A stretch of 64,000 bases of DNA, taken from assembly GCA_015178975.1 (NCBI GenBank), contig WHVD01000010.1:930001-994000 (forward strand), read 5' to 3'. Under the pieces are notes generated by a model, which saw only the letters and a program-made list of their open reading frames with translations, did no database searches and had not been told where the DNA came from. Origin of the DNA: Hysterangium stoloniferum (taxonomy: Eukaryota; Basidiomycota; Agaricomycetes; Hysterangiales; Hysterangiaceae). Position 1 is the stretch's first letter, and every line of letters starts with the position of its first letter. Shown here in pieces: positions 22,312 to 34,492 of the stretch. The position numbers and the translations under genes were made by a program.

Positions 22312-22810
22312 TGTAAGCCTGGCCACCTTACCACATATGCCACCACTCCCTTTGTTCGACTACTCAAGCATTCCTTGTGCCACCACTCAATTAACCTTGA
22401 CCATTGTTCTCCCATTGACCATTGTTCTCCCATTGACCATTGTTCTCCCATTGACCATTGTTCTCCCATTGACCATTGTTCTCCCATTGACCATTGTTCT
22501 CCCATTGACCATTGTTCTCCCATTGACCATTGTTCTCCCATTGACCATTGTTCTCCCATTGACCATTGTTCTCCTTTTCCTGCCACATCTTCCTTGTCTT
22601 CAGATACCTTTTGTTACCACAATCTTATTGTTCCAAGCAGATATATAAGTATACATTCCAGTGATAAGAGGGAATCTTTTCGACCATACAATCCTTTCCC
22701 ACCCTTCCCTAGGGAGCCTCACATTCATCTTGTATCATACTGCTACTAAAATAAAGAAAACTTAGTCCTGTCCGTGTTGACCAAGTGAGGCTGATAACGA
22801 CAGCCTTTCA
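22312..22810 (+). repeat. 3' LTR of element I (499 bp)
   Basis: Same ends as the left LTR (TGTAAGCCTGG, CAGCCTTTCA), with about two substitutions. It is 144 bp longer because the 18-bp unit occurs ten times instead of two. Confidence 0.9.
22393..22572 (+). repeat. 18-bp minisatellite in 3' LTR
   Basis: Ten head-to-tail units of CCCATTGACCATTGTTCT with almost no variation. The homogeneity implies recent slippage or unequal exchange. Confidence 0.9.
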
Positions 22811-22815
22811 TTAAT

Positions 22816-22982
22816 GCACCCAAAAGCATATGATGCTTCAAACTAATAGTACTATAAGATAAGATATGTAGGGGATATCTTAATCAAAATACATATATCA
22901 AGGAAAATATAGAAAGAATTAGGGAGAAATGTTAAAAGGCCAGGGAAGAGAAATGTAAAAACAAGGAAAGATCACACAAACT
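22816..22982. other. Short spacer between element I and LTR F2
   Basis: AT-rich, no feature recognised. Continuous with 48175-48351 before F2 inserted. Confidence 0.4.
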
Positions 22983-23506
22983 TGTCACAAATCAAATTTT
23001 ACTCAATAAAGTTGAATAAACAATTGAAGAATATTTGACAATATTGAATACAGATCCCTCATTCGATGAAGTATTAATTCATCCTGTTGATAAAGCATGA
23101 GGTAAAGATAGGACACAGAGGCTCATGAATAATTAAGTCGAAGAGAATCTCAGAGAAGTTCAACGATTATATAATACAGTAATAATATAATTATGATACA
23201 GGTTTTCTGACTGACTTCACTTCTATCATTGCCCTTACAAGGCTGTGACCCGTGGGGGGCAAGCCCCCACCACACTACCACCCCACAACTTTACTTGGTC
23301 GCTTCACGACCTGGTGGATCAATAATAATCAATAATAATGTCTTTAAACATACATCAACAGCCATATCTTATTCTGATTCAGAGACTTATTTTAAAGTGA
23401 TTAAAGTTTACATTATTCAGAATTATATACATTATACACATTTGTAAATTCACTGAACCTAAAAAACATAAGTCAGTCTCCTTTTGGAATGTTACTGAAT
23501 ATTTAC

Positions 23507-26500
23507 TCATGGATCAATAATAACATCCTTAAACACTACATTTGCAGTCATATCAGTGTCATGGAGTAGGATTTTCACTCTTCCCCAATTTGTCCCTCTT
23601 GAAACACCAACATAAAACTGTCCATGTGAGAACACAGGACTACGCAGATCCAATCCAACTAATTTTAAAGATTGACCCTGTGACTTATTGATAGTAGAAA
23701 ATGCTAGCCTGACTGGAAACTGCCTACGATGCAGTTCAAATGGCACTTGTTTTGTAGTTGGAATAATTGTTATTCGAGGAATGAATGCCAGCTCTCCTGC
23801 TGAAGGTCCTGTAATGATCTTTACTTCAAGTACTCTGTGAGTCATTTGTATTAACCGCAGTCTTGTTCCATTACACAGTCCTTGTCCTGGATCCAAGTTT
23901 CGGAGAAGCATCAATGGCACTCCAGGTTTCAAATGCAATTTACTTGGTGACAATCCTCCAAAGTTGATTGAGTTTAAGTACTCAGGAGGATATAATGTCT
24001 CATTGGCTCCATCTTTGACACTGTCTGCACTGTGGTAGGTCTGCCCAATCCCTGGAAATCTTTCAAAGAGCATGTCATTGATTTGATCTACATCTGTATT
24101 TCGAGGACAGAGAATGGCCTGCTCCAAGAAAAACTCATCAGTAAGAACCTCAGGATCATGTATGTTTGGATAAATAGTTGAGACTAAATTATCCACTGTT
24201 GGTCCACATAGCATGTGTTCAGGGACTTTAAACATATGATCAAGAGGCATGTCCTTTCCATGTCCAATATCCAAAAGCCACTGAGCAAAAACAGCACTCT
24301 CTTGATCAGTAGGATCTACACGCATATTCTCAGTCAAAAACAGAATCTTGACATTGTGCCAAAGGTGAGACCGTGAAATACATGCACCAATAATATCTTC
24401 TTTTGAACCTTTAGGAATGACAGGCAATGTCTGTTGAAAGTCACCACCCCATGCTACTGTAATGCCTCCAAAAGGAACATCCTTGTTAAGGATATCTCTA
24501 AGGCTCCAATCTACTGCTTCACAGGCAAAGCAATTCTGCATTGGAACCTCATCCCAAATAATAAGGCTGACCTCTTTCATTAGATTGGCTTTATCTGAGC
24601 CTTTCTTCATTGTACAGATGGATTTCTCATCAACCTCAAGGGGAATTTGAAACATACTGTGAGATGTCCGCCCACCACTCAGAATAAGTGAAGCGATGCC
24701 AGAGGAGGCAACACAGAGTACAATGAGTCCTTTACCTCTGCAGGCATGTGCCAAAGTATTCCAAACAAATGATTTTCCAGTACCCCCAGGTCCATTTAAA
24801 AAGAAAAGCTTTCCATCTACTCCAGTTTCATGTCTTGCAATGACAGCATCCATAATTTGATTGTATGCAACCCTTTGGCCCTCATTTAACTGTTCAATAT
24901 TTATATTTGCTTTTATTTGCTCAGTATCCTTGTCATAAGCCCTCTGTTCATTGATGAATTGATTTCCTACTCTGTTTTCCCATGGCTGTGTATATTGAGG
25001 CATATGAGGGTACTCTGAGAGTGATTTCCCACTTGTACGAAGAATTTCATCAAGCTTAAAGAGGCCAAAGTCATGGACTGTCTCAGGAGATGGGTTTGGC
25101 TCATTAAGATGTGTCTGAAGAAAGTGTTTCAAGTCATCACAAATGTCTGCTTTGAATTCATGCCAGAGTGCAGCTGGATCAGAAGGAAAGCATTGGCTGA
25201 GAATAGTAGCAAACAGTCTCCTCAATTGAGATCCAGTCTGCATAGCCTTTGCCTCTCGAAGACACAACTTCCATTCTTTATCATCTTCAAGTAGACCACG
25301 TGCCATGCAGGCTGCTTGGAAGGAAGGATAGACCTGTCCTTCATAGGTCCTGAGATCTTCGAAAGAAGTTGCCCCCTTGACAACTGTGAGTAAAGTACGT
25401 AGGAAGAACCTTGGGCCACTTGAGGGTCCTGCAAAATGAATACATCCAATGGCAAATCCCCTTTTCCTTGTATTCCATTTTCTGTTTTTTGAATTCCATG
25501 TGAAAAATTCTGGAAAATCAACATAGTGAAATGAATTGGCTGCTCTACCATTAAGGCCTATTGTATTGTTAGAATTGGCCTCAAAGTATGCCATCAACTT
25601 AGTCTTGGAACGATGGGCAGCATCCAAAGCTTCTTCTGGACCCTCCATGCCATCAAAGATAACTCTAAATGCACAGGGAGGGCTATGACAGCAGGAATTT
25701 GAGTATGTATCTCATTTTCCAAAAGTCTCCAAAATGCTTCATGTGCACTGACATAGCGGGCATCAATATATTGTTGAATTTCATCCTTGTTCTTTCCAAA
25801 CTCCATTGTTGTACGATCATGTCCTTTGTATATATACTTGTGAATATATTTAATGGAGCGAACATTAAAAGTCATCTCAACATTGATATGACATTCCAGA
25901 ATGAGAAGAAGGGCAGCACAGTAAGGGACAACATGTCGATTGTCTAACTCATGACCTCTGACTTTATGTTTTCTGCCATCATTTCTACGGCGGTACTTTG
26001 AATAGCCATCTTCATTTATACTTGTAGATTCACGAAAGGGCTTGGGAAAATGCTTTGTACATTTGTTATCTTTGATACATTTTTCACCACATACATGAGT
26101 CATGAGCTCAGATACCAACTTGTAAAGCTTGGGTTCCTCCTCTTGATCTGGAAACTCAGCAGATATCATAGAATCAACTTCTGCAGGAGTCCGAAGCTTT
26201 GCCCCCTCTTCAAACCATATGAGCAAATGCATATGAGGGAGACCACGCTTCTGAAATTCAATGGTATGGACACGGGCAACTGTTTTGCCAAGGTAATTTT
26301 TCTTCATAATGAGCTGAAGCAAGTGTGCCTTTTTCAATGCAAAAACACGTGACACTATATCTGGGCAATCAGCAGCAGTTTGCCCTGGAAGAAGTGCTTC
26401 AGTTATTTCCCTCCATTTGGGGTTGGCTGTCATAGTAATAAACATGCTTGCATTGCCATATTTGCGTGATATAGCCAGTGAATTTTGCAAATTTTCCATC

Positions 26501-28626
26501 ATATCCCGACTGCTACCTTGGAAGGTTGCTGGCAGTATAAATCTACTTCCAATTTCATTTGGCTCAGGTTGCTGGTTATTATCCTGTACTGTGAAGGCAT
26601 CAACCACCTGATGGTACATTTCAGCTCGTAAAGTGCCTTGATTGTGTCTTATCCATGATAGCCTGCTTTGCTCTGCTGCTGCCCATGCATCTACAATGTA
26701 TTGCTGAAGCAGTTTTCCACCCCTCAGAATTGTAGTTGCTTCACCAATTCTTTGAAAGAGTCGATAAGCATAAGACTTTATCTGGGAGACTTTTGTCTGC
26801 TTTTTCTTCTGCCTATTCTCTGTCACTTGTTCAGGTTCAAGTTCTTCAGTAATTCCTTGCACCTCATCCTGTTCCATAGCTGGCTCAGGAGGTGGTATAG
26901 CATCATCAACTGGAATATCTATTTGCTCAGGTGGGAGAGGTACAACTTGGGGAACTACTTCAGGTTGAGGAATCACTACCTCTGGCAAGTCAGGTATTAT
27001 CTCCTCAGGAGCTGGTTCAAGGACTTCTGGCCCTGGAGCAATCTCCTCAATAGCTGCTGGGGCTAGGACTATCTCAGCAGGGAGTGGTTCATTTGCATAG
27101 GGAATATCCCAACTCCAGCCTCGCTCTTCTCTTGGAAAGAATAGTACATAATGGAGTGGAGCATACAAAGGATTAGTTTCAAAGATTCTTCTAAATCCTC
27201 CACCCTGATAATTAAGCACAATGTCTCTTCTATCAGTAGAAGTACCATCCCCTGGGAGAATGACTGCCAACTCATCCCCTGTTGGAATGTTGTATCGCCT
27301 TGGATCTGTATGAGCTTTATATGTTAGCCTGACCTGAAGCTGAGGAGTGATTGGTTGGTCTCTCAGACGTGTCATAGCTTGTTTATAGATGTGAACAAAA
27401 GGATTAAATTCTAACATCATATCCTGTAATCCAGAAAGAGTTGTAGCATTGATTCTTTTGTCCTGGTTACGTGCATACCTATGCTCTAATGCAGCATCTG
27501 CTTCATAAAAGTAGAGCTGAGCATAGGAAGGAATTTGACCCTCATTAGGAATCAGAGCACCATGATTATGTCTAAGTTCCCCATGGAGTTTAAAGACATA
27601 AGGACCACGTTCCCTATCAAGCAATGACCTGTCCATTGTAGCACCCAGGGAAGTAAATGCTAAAGCAGAATTATATGCCCGGATATTTTTACAAAACTCT
27701 TTAGAATCTGCATCCTCAGGATTCTCTAGTAGATGACGTAATGGTTGAGGGACATCTTCAAGTATAGGTAATCTGATCTTTCCAGATAGACAACAACTTC
27801 CAAAAAGAGGATTATTATTAGAGGAATGCTGAAGACGCTCTGCCATCCAATGTAATGCATTGCATTTTGAACATAATACAGTCATTGTTCCCAGATAATG
27901 TGGCTGCAGCAGTGGATTATTCTCATCAATTGGGCACCTGGCCAGGGGGAGTTGCCCAGGGGGTCCAGGAGGTGGTGGAACAGGTTCAGCAGGCTCAGGA
28001 ATATGTGGTAACGGTAATGCATCCTCATCCATTGGTACAGGAACAATAGGAGGAATAGGAACATGATCTAAAGGTAAGATAGGAAGAGCAGGAATAATCT
28101 GAGGATTCTGGGAGGGTGCCTGTTGTAATGGAAGGGCAGCTGCCTGAACTTGTAAAGCAGTGACTGCTCTTCTGCCAATATGAAGTGGCAATTCAGAGAG
28201 AGGTGGAGCTACATTTCTTCCCCGTAACCATCTATTATTAAGAGGGGGAGGTGCAGGGACCCTAGCAGCCTGATCAAATAAGTCTCTCACTGCTCTCCTG
28301 CCCACTGCAACAGGATGCTGTAATGCAGTAGATGATGATGCAAGCTGTGGTCCATCTGCCAATTGTGCACGTATATTAGCTACAACAGTGCCAGGAGTAA
28401 GAGCAGGACCATCTATATTACTTGATGATCCAGCAATAGCAAAGGGATCCTGCTGATTGTTAGGCAGAGGATTGGCAGGAGGGACAATATTACGTGATGA
28501 TCCAGCAATAGCAAATGGATTGGCAGGAGGAGCCAAGAGGAATAGTACAGGAGCAGAAATAGCATGCTGCTGAGAAACACCATCATGTCTCAGGCGGCGA
28601 CGCTCAGTGTGTGGGGTCATTACCAA
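23507..28626 (-). pseudogene. RepHel Helitron transposase 1, frameshifted
   Basis: Minus-strand rolling-circle transposase split into two frames, 28626-25594 and 25648-23507. The first has a Pro-rich N-terminus, a Helitron_like_N region and the HUH nickase motif (GLPHMHLLIWF, His codons at 26227-26235). It also has the paired-Tyr region QQYIDARYVSAHE near 25760. The second has the Pif1-like helicase: GPGGTGKS (about 24775-24797), LIIWDEVPM, VAWGGDFQQTLP, and a C-terminal NKSQGQSL plus YVGVSRG. Compared with the intact copy, a deletion of roughly 13-14 nt near 25670 (codons after PVHL) shifts the frame. Upstream of 28626 the frame stays open (STPERNRQNIRAQ) to an intron-like acceptor near 28700, so the real start probably lies in an upstream exon. 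It is inactive as it stands. Confidence 0.9.
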
Positions 28627-28699
28627 ACGCTGCTGATGGTCCTGAGCACGTATATTCTGCCGATTGCGTTCAGGTGTAGAAGGTTCAGAAGGTAAATCC

Positions 28700-30157
28700 C
28701 TAAAATAGTGGATAGATTAGACATTGAATGAAAAATAGAATAGACTTACATTACTATGCAAGCTACCAATAAGCAAAAAAGTGAAACCTGACAATATTCA
28801 GTCAATACCAAGTAACCATAGAAAAGATTGTAAACATACCCTTATAAAATGCCTGCTGAATTGCATTTGAGGAACTCCAGCTATCCTGGAGTTAATTGAT
28901 GTGAACAAAGTCAAAAGAATCTAAAATACTCAACAAAAATCAAAAAACATGCTAAAATATGAAGATATCATTTAAACACTCACTTGCAATATGTCTGATG
29001 TTCCTAGTCTAGTCCAAAAGCATCAGAAAGATTAAATGGTACTTGTATCATGTCTTACATACCTGCAGTGAGTAAAAAATCCTAAAGAAAAGTGAAAAGA
29101 AGAATGTATTTAGAATACCATCATATAAGAGAATTCACAACTCACTTGATAATTGAAAATGTCTTGGATATTGGAAGGATGTTGTAAGAGGAAAAGACTA
29201 TCAAAGAAATAAGAAATCCCTCTAAAATATTCAAAAAACATTTAAAAAAAACAAAAACATGATCAAAATAACATACAACTCACTTTAAAATGTCCTGAAT
29301 ATTGTAAAGAAGCTTTGAGATGAAATAACAACCAAAGAATCAAAAGGTCTTCTAAAAAAACATTAAGAAAACATTAATAAAGCAAAATTTAAATAAATAT
29401 GAACAGAATCATCCAAAACTCACCTGAAATTGTCCTGGATGTTTTGAAGAAGCTTTGAGATGAAATACTAATCAAAAGATCAGATGGTTTTCTAAAAGAA
29501 TAGTAAAAAAAACATTAAAAACGCGAAATTTAAATACAAAAAATTGAAAAACATTAACAGAATCATCCAAAACTTACCTGAAATTGTCCTGGATGTTTTG
29601 AAGAAGCTTTGAGATGAAAAACTAATCAAGAGATCAGAAGGTTTCCTAAAAGAATATTAAAAAAACATTAAAAATGCGAAATATAAATACAAGAAAATAT
29701 AAAGAAAATCAAAAACATGATCAAAATAACATAAAACCTACCTGAAAAAGCCTTGGATGTTATGAGGATATATTCAAGTCCTGAACTGGGCCAAAAAGGG
29801 TACAAATGTATTAAAAAAACATTAAAAAAGCGAAAATTAACAAATAACTCACTGGAATGTCCAGGAAAGTCAATCAAATCTTCAAAACTTCACCTCCCTG
29901 ATCTACTTTAACAAAACTACCAAAAAAGAACAAAGGTTTATAAGAAATCATATAAGTTAAGATTGAAAAAGAGACAATTTGCTGACACATACCTCAAAGC
30001 CAATGGGCCAATTAAAAGGCTCAGAGAAGTGTTAATATGATAGCTCCTGATTGTCCTATAGAAGCACTGGTGAGAGGGTATTTTTAGAGAGCTTAGAACA
30101 GAAGATGTAGGTGTGGTGATTGGATGGCCTGACAGCGTGGCAGCAGTGGGTGGAGTT
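28700..30157 (-). repeat. Helitron 1 leader with repeated exon/intron-like blocks
   Basis: Five blocks of about 110-165 bp repeat at 29149-29880. On the minus strand each holds a conserved piece containing TCTCAAAGCTTCTTCAAAAC that ends TTTCAG next to GTGAGT or GTAGGT-like donors. An AT-rich stretch with TTTCGC then leads to the next TTTTAG acceptor. The pattern looks like a multiplied small exon with its introns in the 5' leader of the RepHel gene. Splicing is inferred only from sequence. Confidence 0.5.
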
Positions 30158-30413
30158 TTAAAATTTCGTGGGAAACCTAAGGCACCGTGGGAAATCTAGG
30201 ACGCGAGTGAGTGGTGCGGTGAGTCTGCGTTTGTGACATAATGCGCCCGGGATGGCGTGACAGTGAGGCGGCACAACGTGGGCAAAGTGGCATGATGTGG
30301 GTAAAGGGACGTGACCTGAGTGAGACGGCGTGACGTGAGTGAAGATGCACCCCCATACGCACGCAAATGGGCGCGGCATGTTGTATTTGCATGCGCGCGT
30401 TTGCGACGTAATA

Positions 30414-30595
30414 CGCACGTTGTGTTTGAATGCGCGCACGTTGTGTTTGAATGCGCGCACGTTGTGTTTGAATGCGCGCACGTTGTGTTTGAATGCGCGC
30501 ACGTTGTGTTTGAATGCGCGCACGTTGTGTTTGAATGCACGCACGTTGTGTTTGAATGCGCGCACGTTGTGTTTGAATGCGCGCGCGTTTGTGAC
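30414..30595. repeat. 21-bp minisatellite, Helitron unit 1
   Basis: About eight to nine nearly perfect 21-bp units containing CACGTTGTGTTTGAATGCG. They are CpG-rich and lie in the 5' part of unit 1. Long frames through the repeat on both strands are artefacts of a unit length divisible by three. Confidence 0.88.
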
Positions 30596-31030
30596 GTAAT
30601 GCGCCCCATCGTGCAACGTCGTGCAGGTGTCACGAAGCACATGAATGGCGCGTTGCGGGACCAGGCGCATTATGTCACGAATGGGCATTGAATGGCGCGT
30701 CATGCCTGGCAACGTGTGTGACTGTCACCGGGGTGCCATTGTGGGCATGGGAAAACCTAGGCTCGCTTCGCTCGCAGGTGACCATGGGAACTTGGCTGCT
30801 CACTCCGCTCGCAGATGCTGACCTAATGCTGACCAATTAGTGACTAAGCAGTGCCCACGGACCCACCGACGCGAATTAACTTATATACAAGCCTGGGAAC
30901 CCTTGCTACGCTGCGGGGCGGTCACTTCGTGACCTGCCCCACAACTTCGCTGCGGGCTCCGGCTTGTTGGGGGGCTTCGCCCCCCAAACCCCCCTGCATC
31001 GACAACTCTTAAGTGTTGCCAAAGGGAACA

Positions 31031-31364
31031 TGTCACCAAACGGAAAGTGTCACCAAACGGAAAGTGTCACCAAACGGAAAGTGTCACCAAACGGAAAGTG
31101 TCACCAAACGGAAAGTGTCACCAAACGGAAAGTGTCACCAAACGGAAAGTGTCACCAAACGGAAAGTGTCACCAAACGGAAAGTGTCACCAAACGGAAAG
31201 TGTCACCAAACGGAAAGTGTCACCAAACGGAAAGTGTCACCAAACGGAAAGTGTCACCAAACGGAAAGTGTCACCAAACGGAAAGTGTCACCAAACGGAA
31301 AGTGTCACCAAACGGAAAGTGTCACCAAACGGAAAGTGTCACCAAACGGAAAGTGTCGCCAAAT
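31031..31364. repeat. 17-bp minisatellite
   Basis: About 19 near-identical units of CACCAAACGGAAAGTGT. The uniformity suggests recent expansion. Confidence 0.92.
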
Positions 31365-31559
31365 AGAAAGTGTCAAGGAACAGAAAGTGTCACAGATGGT
31401 GACAACAACTCTTATGTATTTCTCAGACACATTGTCAGAGAACATACAACTTGTGTTAGAAGGAAAACCACCATTTAAGGAACAGAAAGCCTTTAAAGGA
31501 AGGAAAGTCTTTACAGGGGAGACTGTTCAGAGAATGGAAAGAATGGTTACAGAAGGAAA

Positions 31560-31990
31560 CAACAGTGACAAAGAAACCTACAGTTACAGAAGGAAACTAC
31601 AGTCACAAAGGAAACTACAGTTACAAAGGAAACACCAATGGCTACAAAGGAATCAATGGTTACAAAAGAAGCAATGGTACAAAGGAATCAACAGTTACAA
31701 AGGAATCAACAGTTACAAAGGAATCAACAGTTACAAAAGAATCAATGGTTACAAAGGAATCAATGATTACAGTTACAAAAGCAACAACAGCCACAAAGGA
31801 AAGACAGCTCAGAAAAGGAATGATGGTAAAAATAGACAAAAGGAACAACAGTTACAAAGTACACAATGGTTACAAAGAAAACAATGGTTAAAAAGTAAAC
31901 AACAGAAACCCTTGGAGAATGGAAACCAAGGTTACAAAAGAAACAAAAGAACAACAGTTACAAAAGGAATAAAGGGGTACAAAAGGAATA
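31560..31990. repeat. Imperfect GTTACAAAGGAA-type repeat
   Basis: Irregular runs of GTTACAAAGGAATCAA and variants (GTTACAAAAGAA, GGTTACAAAG). More diverged than the neighbouring arrays. Confidence 0.75.
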
Positions 31991-32419
31991 CAGGTCACAA
32001 AGGTAATCACATGTCAGAAAAGTAATGATAGGCCAGAAAAGCAATGATAGCTCACAAAAGTAATCACAGGCCTGAAAAGTAATCCCAGGTCAGAAAAGCA
32101 ATGACAAAGACATTGATTGAGAGAAAATTGATAAGCATTCATTAAGCATGGATGGATCATTGCCATGACTTCATTTGCATGATTGGATTTCAAAAGGAAA
32201 CAATGGTTACAAATGGAAAGAGTGGTTAAATTGACTCTCAACTGCAAGTAATTACTATGGTCACTCAATTTATTTATTTTGATTTAATGTATTTTATTTT
32301 GATTTATTGTATTGTATTGTATTTTACTGTTTTTCATTTCAATTTATTTTATTTTTAAACATTTTGTATTCATTTATTATATTTTATTTGAATTATTCTG
32401 ATTTTATTGAGGCTGATCA

Positions 32420-33590
32420 GAGGGGGACAGAGGAAAAAGGAAACAGTACACATAGCAGCTGGACAAAGAGAGAAGGAAATAGTACACACACTCACTGAAG
32501 AAAGGGTACACACACCACCTGGAGGAAAGAGAGGGTTGGTCAGAGGATGATGGTGGAAGAAGAAAATGGTAGACACACACTGCAGGAAAGAGAGAGGAGG
32601 CCAATCAGAGGAACACGCACTGGCTGGAGGAAAGAGAATGGAGGCCAATCAGGGCAGGACAAAGAGAGAAGGAAAGGGTACACAAACCACCTGGAGGGAA
32701 GAGAGAGGGCCGATCAGAGCAGGATGGAGAGAAGGAAATAGTACACACACTCGCTGGAGGAAAGAGAGAGGAGGCCAATCGGAGCGGGACGGAGGGAGGA
32801 AGAAAGGGGACACACACCTCCTGGAGAAAAGAGAGAGGAGGACGAAGGGAGAAGGAAACGGTACACACAGTGGCTGGAGGAAAGAGAGAGGAGGACGATC
32901 AGAGGACGAAGAGAGAAGGAAACGGGACACACACCTCCTGGAGGAAAGAGAGAGGACAAAGGGAGAAGGAGCGGTACACGCACCGGCTGGAGGAAAGAGA
33001 GGGGGCCAATCAGAAGAGGACAGAGAGAGGGAAAGGGAACGCACACCGGCTGGAGGAAAGAGAGGGGGACAATCAGAGGAGGACAAAGAGAGGGGAAAGG
33101 GAATGCGCACTGGCTGGAGGAAAGAGAGGGGAACAATCAGAGGACAAAGAGAGAGGAGAGGGGAAAGGGAATGCACACCGGCTGGAGGAAAGAGAGAGGG
33201 CCAATCAGAAGAGGACAGAGAGAGAGGGAAATGCAATGCGCACCGGCTGGAAGAAAGAGAGAGAAGGCAAATCAGTGCAGGACAGAGGAAGAAGGAAATA
33301 GTAGACGCACCGGCTGGAGGAAAGAGAGAGGGTCCCAATGAGAGGAGGACGGAGAGAGAAGGAAACAGTACACGCACCTGGAGGAAAGAGAGGAGGATGA
33401 TCAGAGGACAAAGAAAGAGGAAATGGTACACGCACCGGCTGGACAAAAGAGAGAAGAGGTCAATCAGAGGAGGACAGAGAGAGAAGGAAATGGTACACAC
33501 ACTCGCTGGAGGAAAGAGAGAGGAGGCGGATTAGCACAGGACGGAGGGAGAAGGAAAGAGTACACGCATCACCTGGAGGAAAGAGACAGG
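32420..33590. repeat. Long-period minisatellite (about 60-90 bp)
   Basis: Roughly 15 variable units, each with CTGGAGGAAAGAGAGAGG, a CAATCAGAG word and a GAGAAGGAAA..GTACAC word. Strongly purine-rich on the plus strand. Open frames of 200-300 codons here are repeat artefacts. Confidence 0.85.
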
Positions 33591-33599
33591 GTGCGCTGT

Positions 33600-34105
33600 G
33601 AATGGGAGTGGGTGTGCAGTGGTGGATGGGTGCGGGTGGTGCAGGTGCGCCGTGGATGGGTGCAGGTGCGCGATGGATGGGTGCGCGGTGGATGGGAGCA
33701 GGTGCGCGGTGGATGGGTGCGCGGTGGATGGGTGCGCGGTGGATGGGTGCGCGGTGGATGGTGCACGGTGGATGGGTGCGCGGTGGATGGGTGCGCGGTG
33801 GATGGTACACGGTGGATGGGTGCGCAGTGGATGGGTGTGCGGTTGATGGGTGCAGGTGCGCGGTGGATGGGTGCGCGATGGATCGTGCGCGATGGATGGG
33901 TGTGCGGTGGATGGGTGTGCGGTGGATGGGTGCGCGATGGATGGGTGCGCAGTGGATGGGTGTGCGGTGGATAGGTGCAGGTGCACGGTGGATGGGTGCG
34001 CGATGGATGGGTGCGCGGTGGATGGTGCACGGTGGATGGGTGCGCGGTGGATGGATGGGTGCGCGGTGGATGGGTGCGCTGTGGATGGTAGTGGGTGCGC
34101 CGTAG
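33600..34105. repeat. 15-bp minisatellite GGTGGATGGGTGCGC
   Basis: About 30 units with small variants (GCAGGT insertions, GATG for GGTG). G-rich on the plus strand and CpG-rich. Frames in all phases stay open because the unit is 15 bp. Confidence 0.9.
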
Positions 34106-34317
34106 ATGTGCCGTGCCTGTCGCCGATTGTTCCCTTGCTTACGTACAATAGTGACTAATCCGCCCACACGGAACCACCAAGCAACTTTACTATATATGGA
34201 CAAGCCTGGGAACCCTTGCTACGCTGCGGGGCAGTCGCTTCGCGACTGGCCCCACATCTTCACTGCGGGCTCCGGCTTGTTGGGGGGCTTCGCCCCCCAA
34301 ACCCCCCCGCGTCCATC

Positions 34318-34492
34318 ACTCTTAAGTATTTCTCAGCACTTCTAAGTATTTCTCAGCACTTCTAAGTATTTCTCAGCACTTCTAAGTATTTCTCAGCACT
34401 TCTAAGTATTTCTCAGCACTTCTAAGTATTTCTCAGCACTTCTAAGTATTTCTCAGCACTTCTAAGTATTTCTCAGCACTTCTAAGTATTTA
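34318..34492. repeat. 20-bp repeat near Helitron 3' end
   Basis: About nine units of CACTTCTAAGTATTTCTCAG. Units 2 and 4 have only a single related ACTCTTAAG or ACTCTTAAC word here, so the expansion is specific to unit 3. Confidence 0.88.

Larger units (their letters stand above)
18360..22810 (+). mobile_element. Complete non-autonomous LTR retrotransposon (family I, TSD TTAAT)
   Basis: A 4451-bp element with both LTRs, a polypurine tract (AGAGGGGGGAGGGG, 22298-22311) directly before the right LTR, and TTAAT duplicated at 18355-18359 and 22811-22815. The LTRs differ by only about two substitutions plus an 18-bp repeat expansion, so the insertion is young. The internal 3.6 kb has no recognisable RT, RNase H or integrase. 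It keeps only decayed gag-like pieces. It must therefore have been mobilised by an autonomous relative. It lies 47 bp to the right of LTR A2. Confidence 0.9.
23238..30887 (-). mobile_element. Helitron unit 1 (7.65 kb)
   Basis: The leftmost and most diverged unit. Its 3' end is at 23238, with hairpins GGGGGCAAGCCCCC (about 23255-23268) and GGTCGCTTCACGACC (23297-23311). Its gene is frameshifted. Upstream of the gene are a leader with five repeated blocks (29149-29880) and a 21-bp minisatellite (30414-30595). Its 5' end reads TATATAAG instead of TC, consistent with age. Confidence 0.82.
30888..34200 (-). mobile_element. Helitron unit 2, non-autonomous, minisatellite-filled
   Basis: A 3313-bp unit with proper ends: 3' CTTG at 30888 with hairpins at 30920-30934 and 30967-30987, and 5' TC at 34200. 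There is no transposase remnant. Almost the whole interior consists of tandem repeats: 17-bp units, an imperfect GTTACAAAGGAATCAAC-type repeat, a longer GGAGGAAAGAGAGAGG-based repeat, and 15-bp GGTGGATGGGTGCGC units. It would depend on RepHel from units such as 3 or 4. Confidence 0.82.

Noticed and set aside
22296-22749. Frames with repeated MGEQWS or IDHCSP
   Set aside because: Translation of the 18-bp LTR minisatellite.
30414-31364. CRISPR-like repeat arrays
   Set aside because: Units are directly tandem without unique spacers, and the genome is eukaryotic.
30964-34158. Long open frames (up to 353 codons) on both strands in Helitron unit 2
   Set aside because: They run through minisatellites. 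15-, 17- and 21-bp units produce repetitive frames in several phases and on both strands; no domain or start context supports them.
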